Below, one piece after another: positions 60,483 to 64,000 of a stretch of 64,000 bases of DNA. Made by a program: the position numbers and the translations under genes. The stretch is from NCBI GenBank assembly GCA_964521025.1, contig CAZFPK010000013.1, positions 1-64,000 on the forward strand. Direction: 5' to 3'. Below the pieces are notes generated by a model. It was given only the letters and a program-made list of their open reading frames with translations. It ran no database searches and had not been told where the DNA came from. How positions within the stretch are numbered: the stretch's first letter is position 1; every line of letters starts with the position of its first letter. This DNA is from DRTC01 sp964521025 (GTDB taxonomy: Bacteria > Cloacimonadota > Cloacimonadia > Cloacimonadales > TCS61).

Positions 60483-61736
60483 TTACTTCTTATACTTCGG
60501 AGTCCAGAATAATTCCGGTTTTTCATAATTCAAATTCCAGAGATATTTTTCGATTTTTTCTTTCAAAGATTTATCGATCTCTTTTTTGATAGGATAAACT
60601 TTTGCATTCAAAACTTTCTTCAGGAGATTCAAGGATGCATTGATTGTATTATCCAATCCTCTTTGTGAAACATATTTGGGAATATCATCAGGAGTATGGA
60701 TGAAGAAATTTGCTTTACCGCTGGAACGAGCAATATTGACAGAAGGAATTTCATAAACTGAAAAAGGTATACAATCGCTGCTGTATAAATCCAGTTTATT
60801 ATGGAAAACAACTCCGATCTCTTTGGTGATACCGTCAAAATAACCGAGTAATTCTTTGGTGCCAATCACATTCGCGGAATCGAGTCCGACCGGATCTCCG
60901 GAAACATCAACATTCACCACCAAGCCGATCTTGGTTTCCAATTCTTTTTTGTGCTTCTTCGCATAAGCCTGACTGCCCAAAAGTCCAAGTTCTTCTCCTG
61001 AAAAGAATATGATTCTCAAATCCCTTTCCGGTTGATTTTTGGAAAAATATTCTGCAATTTTGAGAAGCGTAACTGTTCCTCCGGCATTATCGGAAGAACC
61101 GGCACAACGCGCAACACTGTCATAATGTCCAACTGCGAGTGTTACATTTTCATCTTTTCCTTTTCCTTTAATATCTACAACGATATTTTGGGCTTTTTGT
61201 TTCTTCACATTTTGAACAATTTCGATTTTTGCTTTTTTCCCGGAAAATTTCAGCAACTTCTCCCCTATTTCGTGTTTGATATTAACAGAATGAACATATC
61301 CATCCTCACTCGATTTCTGGCGATGAGACGACATATTCGCTTCTCTTCCCGGTCTGCCGATGCCAATATAAGCAGCAACTTCTCCTGCTTTCAGATCGAG
61401 TGCAAGTTTGCGGGAAAATCCGTAAGACATCACAATCTTGCCTTTGAATGCACCTTTGTTGCAGTTGATCACTTCCTGGTTATCGAGATAGATGAATTCA
61501 CCTTCGATAGTCGCATTCTCGTTCAAACCATAAGGAACTGCCGGGAATTCTTTTCCTTCGATAAAAATCTTTGCATCTCCCGGAGTGAAAGTAATCAAGT
61601 CGAACGATTCCAATTCTGGTGTCAATCCCAGCAGGTCGATATATTTCGATAATATTTTGATCGCTTTTCTCTCTCCATCAGTTCCCGCTAATCTCTCAAA
61701 ACCGAGTTCTTTAATTACTTTGTATGCGTTTAACAT
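60483..61736 (-). CDS. M28-family zinc aminopeptidase
   Basis: A 417-residue M28 (Zn exopeptidase) protein. A PA-like inserted region occupies about 60-180. The zinc-binding core shows VTLAVGHYDSVA (His-x-Asp), SSDNAGGTVTLLK (Asp ligand), FFSGEELGLLGSQAYAK (catalytic Glu-Glu), and VVNVDVSGDPVG (Asp). A final His ligand lies in FIHTPDDIPKYVS. There is no clear signal peptide, so it may be cytoplasmic or exported by other means. It probably cleaves N-terminal residues from peptides, in line with a peptide-utilising lifestyle. Confidence 0.9.
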   Translation of the reverse strand: MLNAYKVIKELGFERLAGTDGERKAIKILSKYIDLLGLTPELESFDLITFTPGDAKIFIEGKEFPAVPYGLNENATIEGEFIYLDNQEVINCNKGAFKGKIVMSYGFSRKLALDLKAGEVAAYIGIGRPGREANMSSHRQKSSEDGYVHSVNIKHEIGEKLLKFSGKKAKIEIVQNVKKQKAQNIVVDIKGKGKDENVTLAVGHYDSVARCAGSSDNAGGTVTLLKIAEYFSKNQPERDLRIIFFSGEELGLLGSQAYAKKHKKELETKIGLVVNVDVSGDPVGLDSANVIGTKELLGYFDGITKEIGVVFHNKLDLYSSDCIPFSVYEIPSVNIARSSGKANFFIHTPDDIPKYVSQRGLDNTINASLNLLKKVLNAKVYPIKKEIDKSLKEKIEKYLWNLNYEKPELFWTPKYKK

Positions 61737-61753
61737 ATAATCCTTCCTTGTTA

Positions 61754-62014
61754 TTAATATACTTCTCGTCGATGCGCTACTCGTACGATTATTATGATTA
61801 GTTCTTCCTCTCTTTTTTGGAAAATGATCCGATATTTTCCTACTCTTAATCTGAAAAGTGCTTTAGATTTTCCTTTTAATAATTTGATCCGATTCTTCAA
61901 TACTGTTGGATCTTCAACTAATTGATTGATTTTCTTTTTTTTGCGGTTCTGCCAGATAGGATCGATTTTTTGAAGTTCGTCTGCTGCTCTTTTTAAAAAC
62001 TTGATTTTGAACAT
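61754..62014 (-). CDS. RelE/ParE-family toxin
   Basis: An 86-residue RelE-superfamily toxin, an mRNA interferase or gyrase inhibitor type. Diagnostic features are KFLKRAADELQKIDP at the N-terminus, LKGKSKALFRLRVGKYRIIFQ (catalytic Arg region) and VRVAHRREVY at the end. It starts directly after the antitoxin stop (62015), so the pair is coupled. The residues look intact, so the toxin may be active. Confidence 0.9.
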   Translation of the reverse strand: MFKIKFLKRAADELQKIDPIWQNRKKKKINQLVEDPTVLKNRIKLLKGKSKALFRLRVGKYRIIFQKREEELIIIIVRVAHRREVY

Positions 62015-62248
62015 TTAAATCCCGAGTTCTTTCCAAACATCTTCCGCATCGATCAATTGAGTTTTTCCAAGTTCCAACTCCTTCATTCTTTTTTCAGCGA
62101 TCTGTCCGTCTATTTCATCAAAATATAATTCCAACGCTTTCGCGACAATTCTGCTCTTTTTATCATTAAGTTCGCTGGCAATCAGGGTAAGTTCATTTGC
62201 GATAGATTCCGGTAAAGTCAGATTTAATCTAATATGTTTTTCGATCAT
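62015..62248 (-). CDS. Ribbon-helix-helix antitoxin
   Basis: A 77-residue CopG/RHH-type antitoxin and probable autorepressor. The N-terminal strand-helix-helix reads IRLNLTLPESIANELTLIASELNDKKSRIVAKALELYF. The C-terminal tail (GKTQLIDAEDVWKELG) would wrap the RelE toxin. It is the first gene of the pair, has an AGGAGGTTGAA ribosome site, and abuts the toxin. The inverted sequences upstream (62354-62409) may include operator sites. Confidence 0.88.
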   Translation of the reverse strand: MIEKHIRLNLTLPESIANELTLIASELNDKKSRIVAKALELYFDEIDGQIAEKRMKELELGKTQLIDAEDVWKELGI

Positions 62249-62353
62249 TTCAACCTCCTTTATGCTCAGATTTATGTGTTTTTTAATAAGTATAATGTCA
62301 AGTATTTTATTGTGTGAATATCAGTTTGAACAGTCTCGCTAAATTGAAAAAAT

Positions 62354-62409
62354 CCGAATTTGATTAATTCGGAGAATCAAAATTACAACGAAACCGAGTT
62401 TCGTGTTAC
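62354..62409. repeat. CCGAATT..AATTCGG and ACGAAAC..GTTTCGT hairpins
   Basis: CCGAATT (62354-62360) pairs with AATTCGG, and ACGAAAC (62388-62394) pairs with GTTTCGT (62398-62404), followed by GTTAC. The second is another GTTAC-flanked hairpin and overlaps the end of the downstream toxin gene. Confidence 0.6.
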
Positions 62410-62705
62410 AGATCAAACAAACGATAGTCGTGTATTATGCGCATGATATATACGATGTTATCGTAAATCCTGTAGATTATGCGATAGTTTTGATATAGAA
62501 GTTGTCGATATTCGATTTTGAGGATTTCGCTTTCCGGGATCAGCGGATTTCTTTCCGGGAAACTTTCCGGAGAAAATATTTTCTGTTCGATTTTAGCGAT
62601 GAATTTCGATGCTGTTTTTACATTATCCAAAGTAATATATTGCCAAATTTCTTCAATATCATTTTGAGCGGATTTTGTGATCTGGATTTTATATTTTTTT
62701 TTCAC
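62406..62705 (-). CDS. ParE/RelE-family toxin
   Basis: A 99-residue toxin of the ParE/RelE superfamily. It shows IQITKSAQNDIEEIWQYI at the N-terminus, then LKIEYRQLLYQNYRIIYRIYDN and VYIMRIIHDYRLFDL, the typical strand series with Arg residues. It overlaps the antitoxin upstream by 17 bases, an organisation that suggests translational coupling. Nothing indicates decay. Confidence 0.88.
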   Translation of the reverse strand: MKKKYKIQITKSAQNDIEEIWQYITLDNVKTASKFIAKIEQKIFSPESFPERNPLIPESEILKIEYRQLLYQNYRIIYRIYDNIVYIMRIIHDYRLFDL

Positions 62706-62967
62706 TTCTAAATCTCTTGAAAAATGATAGAGCGGTTTCTGTTCTGCCTATTTTGATATCCATTTCTGCTTTTGATAATTTCTGCATCAAGTCGAAGGCT
62801 GAGGACATTCTTTCAAATTCGGACGCATCGAGAAGAACTGCTTCTGCTTTGCCGTTAACAGTAAGAACAACCGGTCTTCTGGTTTTATGAACCTGCTGCA
62901 GAACACTGTTCGTATGTTTTTTAAGTTCCGTTATAGAACGTATATCCCGAGTTATTTGCATTTGCAT
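62689..62967 (-). CDS. Phd/YefM-type antitoxin
   Basis: A 92-residue antitoxin of the Phd/YefM group. The N-terminal region ITRDIRSITELKKHTNSVLQQVHKTRRPVVLTVNGKAEAVLL is characteristic, and the C-terminal half (about 60-92) is the toxin-neutralising tail. A CAGGAGGTTCAG ribosome site precedes the ATG. It is transcribed first, then the ParE/RelE toxin gene overlaps its end. Confidence 0.9.
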   Translation of the reverse strand: MQMQITRDIRSITELKKHTNSVLQQVHKTRRPVVLTVNGKAEAVLLDASEFERMSSAFDLMQKLSKAEMDIKIGRTETALSFFKRFRSEKKI

Positions 62968-63058
62968 CTGAACCTCCTGTTTAATTCTAATTTAATACTC
63001 AATTAAAATTTTATTCGGAGTCAAATTAGAATTTTTGTGATTCCTGCCAAGAAAAAAA

Positions 63059-64000
63059 TTATATATAATTAGAAATATTTGAGTTACGACATTTAGCAAA
63101 TTGTTTTTCGATTTTACTTCCCTGAAAAATATTATTTTGAATGATATATTTCCTCAAGGAATTCATCCATTTGGTTTTATTACCTTTGAAATCTCCAATC
63201 GTCAAATCAGTATTGAGAATATTCGAAGTAAATAGTCTTGTGATGACAATATCTCCTCTTAAAAATGGAAGTAAATCTCCAAGAATTTTGATATAATTCT
63301 CGATCATAAAAATCGAGACTTCTCCGTTCTCATACATTTCTTTTAATTTTGTATTTTTGTATATCATTAAGTTATGGAATTTTACCTGCTTGATATATTT
63401 ATTGGAAGAAACATACTCGATTGTCTCTTTCATGTCCTCGAAACTTTCTCCCGGAATTCCCAAGATCAGATGAACTCCAACCTCCAAACCTGCTTTTCCA
63501 CATAAATCTATTGCTTTTCTACATAGTTCGAAATCGTGTCCTCGCTGCAGGAATTTCAAACTTTTCTCGTGAATTGTCTGCAGCCCGATTTCGATCGTTA
63601 CCGGAACATCGAATGATGATAACATTTCAACAGTTTTTTCATTCACAAAATCAGGGCGAGTGGAAACAATCAATCCAATGATTTTTGGATGGGAAAGTGC
63701 CCGGGAAAATTTCTTTTTTAGTTCGGAAATTTTTCCAGCAGTCGAGGTCTCATCCTGGAAATATGCTAATAGATCAACATCTCCGCAACTTTCTATAATT
63801 AATGGAATTGCCTTTTCCAATTGCTCTGTTATGGATAGATTTTCGGATTGATATTCACCAGTAAAGGAATTTGGATTGCAGAAAATACAACCGTTCTTTT
63901 TGCTTCGATGAGGACAGACAATTCCAATGCTTAATCCCACCCGGAATACTTTTCGACCAAATCTCTTTTTCAGATAAGTAGAATATGAATAAATCCTGTC
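63059..64000 (-). CDS. Radical SAM protein, YhcC/TIGR01212-like (partial)
   Basis: A radical SAM protein of the YhcC/TIGR01212 type cut by the window end. The frame is open to 64000 and reads IYSYSTYLKKRFGRKVFRVG before the first internal GTG (63940), so the real start lies outside. The iron-sulfur motif is CPHRSKKNGCIFC. Downstream segments LLAYFQDETST, IGLIVSTRPDFVNEKTVEML, EIGLQTIHEKSLKFLQRGHD and HLILGIPGESFEDM define the family barrel. At least 313 residues are visible. Its job is unknown; members often act in tRNA or small-molecule modification. Confidence 0.9.
   Translation of the reverse strand, partial: DRIYSYSTYLKKRFGRKVFRVGLSIGIVCPHRSKKNGCIFCNPNSFTGEYQSENLSITEQLEKAIPLIIESCGDVDLLAYFQDETSTAGKISELKKKFSRALSHPKIIGLIVSTRPDFVNEKTVEMLSSFDVPVTIEIGLQTIHEKSLKFLQRGHDFELCRKAIDLCGKAGLEVGVHLILGIPGESFEDMKETIEYVSSNKYIKQVKFHNLMIYKNTKLKEMYENGEVSIFMIENYIKILGDLLPFLRGDIVITRLFTSNILNTDLTIGDFKGNKTKWMNSLRKYIIQNNIFQGSKIEKQFAKCRNSNISNYI

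Noticed and set aside
4627..62410. A CRISPR array among the many intergenic hairpins
   Set aside because: The repeats are not regularly spaced, stems differ from site to site, and no cas genes are present.

Overview
The window looks like a chromosomal piece of an uncultivated, AT-rich, Gram-negative bacterium of the FCB superphylum. Candidatus Cloacimonadota or a near relative is my best guess, at moderate confidence. LPS genes (lpxB, a DUF374-type acyltransferase, gmhA), many lipoprotein signals, a large outer-membrane barrel candidate, FN3-tailed secreted proteins, numerous TPR and LPP20-like proteins and a DUF4175-type protein fit that group. Amino-acid metabolism is prominent: AsnA, L-asparaginase, an SNF-type transporter, an aminotransferase and a CoA-acylating aldehyde dehydrogenase. 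This is compatible with an amino-acid fermenter, but that is inference.

Layout. 0.2-8.5 kb (minus): serS, tpiA, TPR proteins, a Xer recombinase and a Na+-coupled SNF transporter. 8.9-13.3 kb (minus): a cell-envelope cluster with a Gram-negative sortase, a VIT/VWA lipoprotein, an unannotated 29-codon membrane peptide, a SPOR lipoprotein and a coiled-coil anchor protein. 13.7-17.9 kb (plus): asnA, acylating aldehyde dehydrogenase, and an ATP-cone/uridine-kinase fusion. 18.6-20.2 kb: SprT/YgjP-like protease and histone-deacetylase-like hydrolase. 20.4-23.1 kb (minus): a conflict-type island of MntA/HepT toxin-antitoxin, an HNH nuclease, and a two-part gene joined across an A-AAA-AAA slippery heptamer. 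23.4-32.7 kb: CPA2 antiporter, asparaginase, tRNA-Arg, a possible caspase-like protein, nitroreductase, a decayed toxin-antitoxin pair, aminotransferase, and lipid A genes. 32.9-41 kb: PspC protein, outer-membrane protein, gmhA, dtd, HAD, tRNA-Pro. 41.7-52 kb: a secreted FN3 protein, an LPP20-like lipoprotein, a membrane APH-like kinase next to a sigma-54 activator, and two LPP20/TPR paralogues. 52-60.4 kb: DUF4175-type gene cut by an in-frame TGA, immediately behind a type III restriction-modification pair. 60.5-64 kb: M28 peptidase, two RelE/ParE toxin-antitoxin modules and a radical SAM gene running off the end.

The most pervasive unexplained structure is in the gaps between genes. Nearly every one carries short perfect or near-perfect inverted repeats that fall into several families: hairpins flanked by GTTAC/GTAAC, CTTTCCGAA..TTCGGAAAG pairs, a GGACTCGACTT..GTTGAGAACAA element, a GTCATTCTGAG..GGAATGACA element, and CTCCTT..AAGGAG hairpins. 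They sometimes nest in one another and sometimes enter coding sequence: one lies in frame inside the Mod methyltransferase and another forms the tail of the aminotransferase. Three single-base frame disruptions all lie in poly-A runs, so sequencing error must be kept in mind for those.
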